Origin: Liopterus haemorrhoidalis
Lineage: Eukaryota > Arthropoda > Insecta > Coleoptera > Dytiscidae
DNA length: 64,000 nucleotides
Assembly (NCBI GenBank): GCA_963971575.1
Contig: OZ020611.1
Coordinates: 228,710,260 to 228,774,259, forward strand
Reading direction: 5' to 3'
Program-made: the position numbers and the translations under genes
Notes under the pieces: model-generated
Database searches by the model: none
What the model saw: the letters and a program-made list of their open reading frames with translations, nothing else
Told to the model about the DNA's origin: nothing
Shown here: positions 47,806 to 59,800 of the stretch, piece by piece
How the letters are laid out: the number at the start of each line of letters is the position of its first letter
Numbering within the stretch: position 1 is the first letter of the stretch

Positions 47806-50800
47806 GAAGACAAGTTCTTTGTCTAGAGTTTGGGGTATATAATCTTGGAGTTTGAGAACAGAAGGGGGCAGTTGGTTTCAGATACTAGCTGCTGGTAGGT
47901 CACTATATCGATTATTTTTGCTCTGCGCCTACGGCTAACTCATAGGGCAGTGTGGAACCGTGGTTCGCCCATGTTCGGCACGCTATGTGTTAGACGTCCA
48001 GGTATCCGCGCACTTCATGTAATATTAACGTTTTCTCGCCTACGGCTAACTCATAGGGCAGTGTGGAACCGTGGTTCGCCCATGTTCGGCACGCTATGTG
48101 TTAGACGTCCAGGTATCCGCGCACTCCGTGTAATATTTACGTTTTTCTCGCCTACGGCTAACTCATAGGGCAGTGTGGAACCGTGGTTCGCCCATGTTCG
48201 GCACGCTATGTGTTAGACGTCCAGGTATCCGCGCACTCCGTGTAATATTAACGTTTTTCTCGCCTACGGCTAACTCATAGGGCAGTGTGGAACCGTGGTT
48301 CGCCCATGTTCGGCACGCTATGTGTTAGACGTCCAGGTATCTGCACACTCCGTGTAATATTAACGTATTTCTCGAATACGGCTAACTCATAGGGCAGTGT
48401 GGAACCGTGGTTCGCCCATGTTCGGCACGCTATGTGTTAGACGTCCAGGTATCCGCGCACTCCGTGTAATATTAACGTTTTTCTCGCATACGGCTAACTC
48501 ATAGGGCAGTGTGGAACCGTGGTTCGCCCATGTTCGGCACGCTATGTGTTAGACGTCCAGGTATCTGCACACTCCGTGTAATATTAACGTATTTCTCGAA
48601 TACGGCTAACTCATAGGGCAGTGTGGAACCGTGGTTCGCCCATGTTCGGCACGCTATGTGTTAGACGTCCAGGTATCCGCGCACTCCGTGTAATATTAAC
48701 GTTTTTCTCGCCTACGGCTAACTCATAGGGCAGTGTGGAACCGTGGTTCGCCCATGTTCGGCACGCTATGTGTTAGACGTCCAGGTATCCGCGCACTCCG
48801 TGTAATATTAACGTTTTTCTCGCCTACGGCTAACTCATAGGGCAGTGTGGAACCGTGGTTCGCCCATGTTCGGCACGCTATGTGTTAGACGTCCAGGTAT
48901 CTGCACACTTCGTGTAATATTAACGTATTTCTCGAATACGGCTAACTCATAGGGCAGTGTGGAACCGTGGTACGCCCATGTTCGGCACGCTATGTGTTAG
49001 ACGTTCACGTATCCCCGCACTCCGTATCATATTTACGTTTCTCGAATACGGCTAACTCATAGGGCAGTGTGGAACCGTGGTTCGCCCATGTTCGGCACGC
49101 TATGTGTTAGACGTCCAGGTATCCGCGCACTCCGTGTAATATTAACGTTTTTCTCGCATACGGCTAACTCATAGGGCAGTGTGGAACCGTGGTTCGCCCA
49201 TGTTCGGCACGCTATGTGTTAGACGTCCAGGTATCTGCACACTCCGTGTAATATTAACGTATTTCTCGAATACGGCTAACTCATAGGGCAGTGTGGAACC
49301 GTGGTTCGCCCATGTTCGGCACGCTATGTGTTAGACGTCCAGGTATCCGCGCACTCCGTGTAATATTAACGTTTTTCTCGCCTACGGCTAACTCATAGGG
49401 CAGTGTGGAACCGTGGTTCGCCCATGTTCGGCACGCTATGTGTTAGACGTCCAGGTATCCGCGCACTCCGTGTAATATTAACGTTTTTCTCGCCTACGGC
49501 TAACTCATAGGGCAGTGTGGAACCGTGGTTCGCCCATGTTCGGCACGCTATGTGTTAGACGTCCAGGTATCTGCACACTTCGTGTAATATTAACGTATTT
49601 CTCGAATACGGCTAACTCATAGGGCAGTGTGGAACCGTGGTACGCCCATGTTCGGCACGCTATGTGTTAGACGTTCACGTATCCCCGCACTCCGTATCAT
49701 ATTTACGTTTCTCGTCTACGGCTAACTCATAGGACAGTGTGGAACCGTGGTATGCCCATGTTCGGCACGCTATGGGGGAGGACGACTGGTAATACTGGCC
49801 CTGCGCCTCACAACCGTAGGGGTCCGCGGCGCCTGACCGGTTCTCTATGGTTCACAACCGTAGAAACCGATACACACACCGAAGGGTTGACAGACCCAAC
49901 AAAACTGTATTTGCGGGTAGCAGACCCGTCCGTCGAAACAACACCGAATACACCGTCTTGCACAGAAAGCAGCGGTTAGGTGATCAAACTATATCTACAC
50001 GAGTAATAAACCCGTGTTGGATAAAACAGCCACTCATTATTGATTGCAAATAATTAGGTATAAGATCCTAGTCAACGCTAGTGATCTTAACAATGGTATG
50101 ACATGATATGGACCGCATGCTTAGTTTGGAAGTGTAGATTTGATAGTAATATTTGGGTAGAAACTTACGTTATCACTATAAATGTGTTAATCTGAATTTA
50201 CCTTCCAGCCATCACAATCAGACGCATTAATAACCATGTTTGTACTATTTCTGAATGACTAGACCGTTAATAAACTATTTGATTTGAATGTGTCCCGGCG
50301 TTTCTTTGTAGACATAGCTTCCCGCTCCAAGAACGAACCGACTTCATAATCCTAAAAAAACACAACGTAGGGCAAGACGAGTAAAATGGCCAGTACATAA
50401 ATTCCCCAACCGTCACACTACGCTAATCAACTGATCAAAATTTAACAAAAACATATGTAAAGATAATATATAAATCTTTGATCCTGTTGATTGTATTTTC
50501 TTAAATTCCTTCCTCTTTATGAATATTGGCACTTGCAAAGTAAGCAATTTGAAAGTAAAGAAAAACAAAAAAAAAATGAAAAAAATACACAATGCAAGCA
50601 AAGTTTAATGTGTCGGTTGTACATACATACACAACTGTGACTTATATTAGTTAGTAGTACTGCAAAATTTGGATAGTCAACATGATTTTTTTTAACTGAA
50701 AATATGCTGCCTCTAGCGGACAGAAGTCTGAACCTACAAAACTCCGCCCCAATGTACTTGGCCAAGTAAGAAAAGTGACAAAACTTATCCAAGGTCATTA

Positions 50801-53800
50801 TTAGCTTTCGGAAGATTTATTTCATAGATTATTTCAGTATAAACATAAGATTTTAAAATATTTTAGAGGGAAAAAATCATTTATAATTTATTTACCGATC
50901 TTTTTAAATCTTCGTAATTAATTTATCCCAATTTTTAAGATCAGAATGGTAACCAGACAACTGGGGCAGTAAGACAATTCGGGCCGTTCACAATTGGGGC
51001 TTTTCACAACTGTGCGCCCGAGGCAAAGTGCCTCCCGAAACCGGCGCCCCATATTTTGGCCGCGCCCGGAAAAAACATTATCCGAAAGCGGCGCCCCATT
51101 CTTTACCTGCGCCTGAGGCAAAAGCGCCCCCACGAAAGTTGCGCGCCATATTTTGCCGCGTCCGCGGCAAAATCCCAACAAGCGGATTTAACGACTCGGG
51201 ACACCGTCCAGAATCCAGCGCCACCAACCGCTCGGTTCCCGCGCCGGGAAGGGCGTATCTCGGCCCTGGGAGCCGTGCGGGACCAGCTTGTTGGGATATT
51301 GCCGCGGACGCGGCAAAATATGGGGCGCAACTTTCGTGGGGCGCTTTGCCTGGGGCGCAGGAAAAGAATGGGGCGCCGCTTTCGGAGGATGTTTTTTTCT
51401 GGGCGCGGCCAAAATATGGGGCGTCGGTTTCGGGAGGCACTTTGCCCCTAAAATATGAAAAAAATTATTTATTTAAAAAAACACTAAAAATGACTTAGTT
51501 CCAACCCTTTAATGATTTGTTTTTTGATTTATTCAAATGAATACTAAAATTAACTTAATCCACCCCTTAAAATACAAAATAATTTTAATTTTATTTAAAA
51601 AAACACTAATATGTATATAATCCAACTCTAAAATACATTTTTTATTTATTTATTCAAAAGAACACTTAAATTTACTTAAGCCAACCTTTAAAAAACATTT
51701 TTTTTATATAGTATAATGTATTTATGTATTTACAATAAATAAAATTGAAATTGAAATAGTCAAAAGAGCACTAAATTTTACTTAATATAACTCTTAAAAT
51801 ACAATTTCTTTTTAATCAAATAATCACGAAAATTTTCTTAAGCCAACCCTTAAAATACAATTTTTTTATTTATTCTAATTCCCACCAAAATGTACTTAAT
51901 AAAACCATTAAAAAAAATATATATATTTCTAAAGAAGAACAGAATCAACAAATAATTTGTGATCTTTACCTACATTTTTATTAGATTTTGGTCGACTGAA
52001 TAGCATGAGCAAAATCTGTCAAAATATTAAATATGTAGGTATGATCTAAAATCTCGCTTTTTCAGTTTTTGCCCATACTATGCAACTAAACAAAATCAAA
52101 TAAACATTTATGTGAAGATAATATATTATTTGTTGATACATATACTTATCAAGGCATTGTAATCTAGTTGCTTGCTGTATGAATCGAAACGTCAAACGGT
52201 GCAAGATTTCTCATATAGTTGACACAAACAAATATTAAATGTGTTATGTTTCTGAGTGTACTGTCAGACTTGTCGTTCACGCCTTCTTGAATTGGGGGGA
52301 GCAGGCGGGAACGATAGATACCCTAATGCAAAGAGTATAGGATCCTCTCACGCGGAAAAGCGGTTCCCAAACTTTTTTGAGCGCGACCCGGTACGAGGTT
52401 TTAAAAATTTTCGCGACCCACCTTATGAAAAAAAACCATTTATTAACAAAACAAATTTTGTTTTAAAGCAGTAGCTTTATAGTATTAAAGAGTAATAAAG
52501 AGTATAGTATAGTAATAAAGAGTATAGTATAGTAATAAAGAACACAAATACACACTATTCTAGTGATTAAGTGACGTAAAAAAAATAATAATATGTACAA
52601 AAAAAATCTTTTTTGTGTTTTTACAATTTTTTTCGCGACCCGGTAAAATTTTTCTGCGACCCGGTGCCGGGTTGCGACCCACCCTTTGGGAAACGCTGGT
52701 CTAGGTTATTTCATGTTGGCATTTTTATTAAGCGACATTTATTATAAAAAATAAAATATAAGCTATTCCAAACGATTAGGCGGAACTAGATTTTGCAATC
52801 TAGTTACTTTCATAATTTAAATCGTGCTTTTTGGCCGTGTTGTTTAAGCTTTGTAAATCATACTTACAATAAACATTTTTTGGTTAAGGTTAATGTCATT
52901 TTAAAATGAAATTTTCTTTATATTTTGATTTTTTTGTATCATTCTCAATACAAATTTCCCATTTATTTATTTTTTTGTCATTAAAATATGTAAAAAAAGT
53001 ATTTTATTTTTGGCATATGTCATTTGTTCCCATGGTTTCATTGTTGGAATTTTAAATTTTGACATTCCAACGTGAAAAATGAAATAACCCAAGCAAGGTC
53101 GCTTCTCGTGACAACCTAAAAGAACGAAATTCCCATTTAGTTCCGCCTAAACGTTTGGAATAGCCTGTATATAATACATTTTCAATTTTTTAAAGAAATT
53201 TATAGAAATAAAGTGGGTTTTACACTGTTTAATTTATTGATCAATAAATTTAAAAAAATTGATCTTCAATTTATTGATGAAATATGAACACTTTACACAC
53301 AAGTGTTCATATTTCATCAATAAATTGAAAAATTTAAAAATTGAGCAATTTATTTTGAAAATAATTTTTTATAAGGGCTTTATGACACAAACTTTAATTA
53401 TTTTCATCGGCATGCTGCATGAAAACGCAGAAAATCATATTTTTTTTATTACAAGATCACGTGACCGTTTGAGTCCTTTGGGACACTGTGAATCGCATGC
53501 CTATAATCTTTAAGACTTTAATTTTGTTTTAACTGTCTATTGATAAAAGGGTAAGCATTATTAAATCAGAGAAAAACACTAAATTTTGTGCAAGTGGAAA
53601 TGCAATTTTCCATATAACCGGAACGCGTTCAGGGGTTTAGACCATCCTTTCTTTGTTGTCACAAGGTAAACATTCTCTTCTCCAAAAGACATGCTGTATG
53701 AAATCGGAGACCATACACTGTCATGAGCTCCCGGTCTATAAGTAAAACGGTTTGTTTCTTGAAATTAACAAAATATGACTTGCACCACCTTGGCTTTGAC

Positions 53801-56800
53801 CCGATTCACGGTAAGTTCATCGAAAATCAATTCATCGAATGATCAATTCATCGAAAAAAAATATTTTGTAAATATTTGAGAGGAATGCCGAGGGGATCGG
53901 AAAACCAAAAAAGCAGTGGTCAATAAAAGTTGACAGACTACACTTATTAAATAACTACAATGTGCGGTGTTCAATGTACGGTGATTCTAAACAGGTGGCA
54001 TTGTTATGTTAGTGTGAGTTTGTTTTGTCATTAAACTAGATGATGGGTAGCTCGCTTCGCTCGGCTTCTTCTAACCAAACCCTTACTAACCTAACCTAAC
54101 CTAAGATAGTGTTTTGTCATTAAACTAGAAGATGGGTAACTCGCTCCGCTCGGTTTTAGACTTTTACTAACTAAACCTAACCTAATTACCTTGTTTTTAG
54201 ATGCATAGTACTTTATTTTCCCCCATATTAGCCCAATTAAAATGCGTATCATTATGTATGAATTTATAAAAATTATTTGCGTGCAATTGCCCATAACCTG
54301 TCTTATTAAACCTTAAAAACAAAACTTTATTTGTTTTATTATATAAGTTTTCTTATTATATATCTTTATTTATATTCAAACACTATGTCACTTTATTTAC
54401 CTTTTTTTAAACCATATAAAAAATTTTATGCAATTATTTCCTAGTCTTTCTACTTTTATTGACCACTGCTTTTTTGACTTTCCGATCCCCTCGGCATTCC
54501 TCTCAAATATTTACAAAATATTTTTTTTCCGATGAATTGACGATTCGATGAATTGATCATTCGATGAATTGATTTTCGATGAATTGATTTTCGATGAATT
54601 GATTTTCGATGAATTGATTTTCGCTGAATTGATTTTCGATGAATTGATTTTCGATGAATTGATTTTCGATGAATTGATTTTCGATGAACTCGTCGGTTAC
54701 CCTTTGACCCATATACGCGTCAGACATTTTGATTTCTCGGTGACGTAATGTTCTTCTTATAAAAATTCAACTATACCGTATTTCCCTCTCCACTACTGAA
54801 CTTACCTTTCCTTTGAAGTTTGTTTTAACATTATGAGCATTATTAACACTCCCAGCACCTCCTTGGAACTGTTTAAAATCGAATGTAGCATAATCGAAGG
54901 CTTGAGCATTTCCCTCATTTCTGGTATTTCCTTTATTAAATTTCTTATTTCCTTCTTTATTCATATTTTGTCTTCGACTGCCACCTTGCTGATTATTTCC
55001 TTTATTTTGCTGACTGCTTCCTTGTTGATTATTTCCTTTATTTTGCTGACTGTTTCCTTGCTGATTATTTCCTTTATTTTGCTGACTGCCACCTTGCTGA
55101 TTATTTCCTTTATTTTGCTGATTGTTTCTTTGTTGATTATTTCCTTTATTATGCTGATTTCTTCCAGGCTGATTTAGTTCTTTATTATGTTGATTGCTTC
55201 CTGGTTGATTTAGTCCTTTATTTTGTTGATTACTTCTTTGCTGATTATTTTGACGTTTCTTATTAGGACGTCTTCGTTGATTCTGATTCGGATATTGATT
55301 TTGATTTTGTTGATTTGGAATATGCTGATTCTGGTTTTGATTGTATTTTTTATTTTGCCAATTATTATCTCTTTTTTGTGTGGAATTTTCATCTTCGAAA
55401 CTACCACTTGGCCTAGCATTTCCTTGGTTATCTTTGAATTTTTTAGGTAATTGATTTTTACCACCTTTGTTTTTTCTTTTACGAAAGTTGTTCCTTGTTT
55501 GTTCGGGTGCTACTGAAGGTCTTACATCGGATAGAGGTTCTACGTTAAGAGCTTGGTCATCTGATTCATTGCCTGTTTGGTCGTGTTCAGGAAGATTTGA
55601 AGGACTACGTTTTCGTTTACAACCAGTCATTTGGCGTAATGGTATATCTTTTTTACTGACTCTTACTTGGTTCTGAAAATATAAGAATAATGATAAATAC
55701 AGACAACCTACAGACTATTCCAAACGTTTAGGCGGAACTAAATGGAAATTACGTTCTTTTAGGTTGTCACGAGAAGGGACCTTACTTGGGTTATTTAATT
55801 TTTCCGGTTGGTATGTGAAAATTTAAAATTCCAACAGTGAGACCATGGAAACGAATGACGTTTATTAAAAATTTTGAAGACAAAAAAAATAAATAAATGG
55901 GAAATTTTTATTAAGAATGACAAAAAATTAAAATGCAATGAAAATGACGTGAGTATGATTTACAAAGCTTAAACAAAATGACCAAAAATCCGAATTAATA
56001 GATAAAAATTAATAGATTTCAAAATCTAGTCCCGCCTAAACATTTGAAATAGCCTTTACGCTTCTGAAATTAAAAAAAGCCATATATAAATATATTTCTT
56101 ATTAATTTAATGAAGACTTGAATACGAAGCAAATACAGAAAAATTCTCTGGGATTTTTTAATTTAAATTTTATTATAATCCATCTCAATTTGTAATACGA
56201 AACTAGATCTGGTTACTTTGGTGACTGTTGTGGTGTAAACAGACTTTGGCGTATCTGTGTGAACCAATACTATGATAATATTATAAATGTATTGTCAATA
56301 TACAACATAAAAAATGAACTTTCCCTGTTAGTTACGTATTACAAAATGAGACAGATAATATGACAAATTTCTTGCAGACTATTTAAATTTTGTTTAAAAA
56401 ATAAAATAAAAATTTAAATGTTGAATAAACCGGTTTCAATAAATTATTTTTATTAATTTTTATTCAAGTTTATTTTAATTTTTTTAAAATATGTAACTGT
56501 ATTTACAGCTCTAAAATTAATAGACTATATGCTACGAATTGTTTACTGTATATTGTCAGTAACAAGTTTGTCATGTGGTAACGAAAGAGACTGTTCACAG
56601 CTCTAAATTTAATAGACTGTGCATTGTCGACTATAGACAATTTTCCAAACTTTACAGTTAGTGTTTTGAAAACAAAGCACTCATTAAAAAACTGCTTCTC
56701 ATTAAAAAATTGAAGTAAAGTGTGCATTTTTATACATTTCTGTGTTTTGCAGGTATTTAATAAGTGTAATAAGCCAACATAATACTGGATGTCTAGGTAT

Positions 56801-59800
56801 ATTTATCACATCAAAATCAACAGTTTTTTTGATAATCACTTTTATTCGTTATTTGGGAACTAAGAGCTTCCATTTATTTTTTTTAAACAAAATTTAAATA
56901 ATTTGCCGAATATCCCAGCGTTTTTTTTTTTTTTCTACATTTGCTTCGTATTTAAGTCTTCTTTAGATTAATAAGAAATATTTTACAGTGTAGAATGTAG
57001 TGTGGTGTGGTGTGAGTAACTCAGTTCGCAACTATTAAAAAAATATATTATTTTTTAAATATTTTTAATTGCAAAAAAATACACGCACTATCTTAGCTAT
57101 AAATACAAAAAAATCATAACATTATTAGCCATAATTTAACCATGAATTAAAAAAATAATTAATTTTTTCAAAAACACAATCTGATCAAAAATTCATCTTG
57201 TAAGTTTCCGCCTCAGATCAATATACATTACCTATAATTTTTTCAGATTTCTAGTTTAACCCTTTTTGTTAAAAGGGTGCGAACTTTTGCACATTTTTGG
57301 CTAAATTCGTGTTAAAAGAAACGAATTTCAAAAAACTATCTATCGTTCCGTAATCTACGTCATAAGAGCTTTCTTTTGATACTACACAATAATTTTTAAA
57401 AAATATATATATTTTTTTTCAACGACACAAATTAATCGACATTTTTCGAAAAATGTATCTGATCAAAAATTCCTGTTTAACTATTTCAGTTCCCATCAAT
57501 GTTCATTACGAAGATTTTTTTTAGATTTTTAGATCAATCCCTTTGGGCGATAGGTTGGGGGACAAAAGTTTGTCGAGACATTTTTGGCAAAAATCAAATA
57601 AAAAAAAAAAAATTGTTACAAAAATAAAAATTTGTTTGTTGATCCACAAATTAAGAGGTTTCATTTGGTATGCCAATCAAAATTTTAAAAAAATATTTAT
57701 GTTTTTATTAAATACATATTTGTTTATATTTATCCCGCGTTGTATTTTTTTGAACTCTCTATAGTTTTCCTATATGTACCGTGTGATCATAATTTCTTGT
57801 CAGTTACATAAGAGTAAACAATGAGCTTAAAAATATCAAAACTGTATTCTATCTCATATCTCAAAATTCCAATTTAACAAAGAACCAATCAGATTTCTTT
57901 GTTTGTTGATAACTTCATGTTGTTCGTTAACTCATTGGTGTGTAGAGAAAAAGTAGTGTTCATTTCATAATTAATTGGTTTTTGTTAAGATATATTATTG
58001 TTTTTTTTTTTTCGTTATTATTGTTGTTGTTATTATTGTCATTAAGATTGTAATTGGAAGACGATTGTTGATCGAGGTTAGCACTTAGAGGTAAGTGAAA
58101 TATTGAACATACATAACCCAATATAAAAATCGAATCTACGTCTATGTGTGCATGGTCCTTGGAAATAAATTTGATAACAAAATGTTTCTGTCAACTATTG
58201 CATAACTGACAAGAAATTATGACCGCTCTGTAGGTCAAAAAGCTGTACAAGAATGCCAAATTTTAACTTTCTATGTTCAGCCATTTGGCTACAATTTCTA
58301 CCGTACAGACAGACATACGAGTGACGTTATAAGGGTTTTATGGTGGACATACATACAAAATCCTAAAAAATTAAATGGAAGCTCTTATTACTCAAATAAC
58401 GAATAAAAAGGATTATCCAAGAATTGTTGATTTTGAAGTGATTTTAGAAAAAATATTCCTAGACATCCAGCATTCTGCTTGCTTCTTAAGTCCATTCTAC
58501 ATTATACTTTTTTTAATACTATCCAACTCTGACGTCAATTCAACTTTTGATACCACAGAATATAGTGGGGAGAAAAAATAAGAGAAAGTGATACTTCCAT
58601 CTTTTATTACTTTGTAATACTTTTCACTGCCAACTTAAAAAATTCTAGTTTCAGGTGACAGACAACAGTTTGGTTATAGAACCAATTCTAGTAACCAATT
58701 TATAAATACTGTTTAATTGTGCTAAGTTTATATTTAATTATATGTTCTAAATAAACTTCTTATCAACTTAATAAACTTCTAAAAGTTTTAAAGTTGTAAA
58801 CAAAAACTAAAAAGTTGGTAGTTGGTACGACTGAGAAGTATACAACTGTCATCCAAAAATTTGACCGGAGGTAGTTTTGAAAATAGTGTAGTTTGCAGTG
58901 TAGCACCGAAAGTTGGAAGGAAGTATTGTGTTTCACATTATACTTTTTACGTCAATAATACGCAAAAAATCTGTAGTGCTACGCAAAAAAGTATAATGTA
59001 GAACGAACTTTACACTTATTAAATACCTAAAAATCTGTGAAATGTGTGAAAATTTGCACTTCAATTTTTTTTTAATTTATGGCAACAAAACATAAGATAA
59101 ATAAATACTTACAGCATTATCCTCAACACATGGTTTGTTAATGACTTCTACACTAATATTAATCCCGTTTTGCGTAACCTTTCTTTCTACAGCAGGTTTC
59201 CCATCTGTTTTGTCATTATTTTCCTCTATGCTTATTTTATCCCCTTCAAATCCTTTAACCACACGTTCTGGCTTTCTTTCTTTCGCTAACAAAGCTTTTT
59301 CTTTCTCTTTTTCTTCTTCCATAGCCTGAATAAATGGTTTAACCATCTTATACCTTTCAAAAGGTCCCAAAAATTTCATTTTCTTTACTTTACTCAGCGC
59401 ATCTTTTTGTAATTTTCTAAGAGAGTCTTCAATAGAATCAAATACATTTATAACAGGATTATCGTTCTCTATTTTTATATTTAGGTCTACATCCATTTGT
59501 TTTTTTATTGGTTTTTCTGGTGTTTCAGTTTTTTCAATGTTTTGGTTTAGTATGTTGCCGAGTAAGGTTGGTAGGTCATCTCGGAATTCTCCTGTATAGG
59601 TTAAATCATGTGGACAATTTAAAGCGGTGTCTACATTGAGTCTTGTTACTGTTTGAACGCTTCCGAGACTTCTTGATTGTTCCGATAATATTGGCTGAAA
59701 ATAAAAATATCAGATTGGTACTTATGAAATGTCGAATATTTTTCTTTAAATGTTTCTGATAGAGATAGGAAGAGTTCAGCCAGATCTCTCGTAAACCTAC

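Larger units (their letters stand above)
42063..50417 (+). mobile_element. Non-autonomous LTR retrotransposon with satellite-bearing LTRs
   Basis: Two direct repeats, 42063-45764 (3702 bp) and 47288-50417 (3130 bp), both begin TGTAATGG and end CGTCACA. They flank 1523 bp of internal DNA. CTAC is duplicated immediately outside (42059-42062 and 50418-50421), a 4-bp target duplication as made by Ty3/gypsy-type integrases. A candidate primer binding site (TGGTGCCGTGACC) starts two bases after the 5' LTR. A polypurine tract (AAGGGGGAGA) sits one base before the 3' LTR. No gag, protease, RT or integrase frame is present, so the element needs proteins from elsewhere. Away from repeat-number differences the LTRs appear almost identical (I noticed one substitution), so the insertion is recent. 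It lies antisense in the last EXOSC10 intron. Confidence 0.93.
53811..54702. mobile_element. Fold-back element with 15-bp terminal minisatellite
   Basis: Inverted arms (53811-53930 and 54452-54600) share GAGAGGAATGCCGAGGGGAT and AGCAGTGGTCAATAAAAGT. The right arm is extended by about ten copies of GAATTGATTTTCGAT; the left arm has only two or three. No gene inside. Confidence 0.82.

Noticed and set aside
42710..49768. CRISPR array (regular repeats)
   Set aside because: Units are tandem without unique spacers, in eukaryotic DNA and inside LTRs.
45084..50053. Frames [18 protein letters not shown] and [13 protein letters not shown] present in both LTRs
   Set aside because: Duplicated because they are in the LTRs; no domain, and the first part is the tandem unit.
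51028..51498. Overlapping Pro/Gly/Arg-rich frames on both strands
   Set aside because: Caused by GC-rich composition of the fold-back repeat; the frames mirror each other across the arms.
54833..55177. Plus-strand Ile/Ser-rich frame resembling a membrane protein
   Set aside because: It is the antisense of the EXOSC10 N/Q repeat exon.
58490..59010. TIR element with TTCTACATTATACTTTTTT ends
   Set aside because: Inverted ends are visible but no target duplication or exact border could be fixed, so not listed as a feature.
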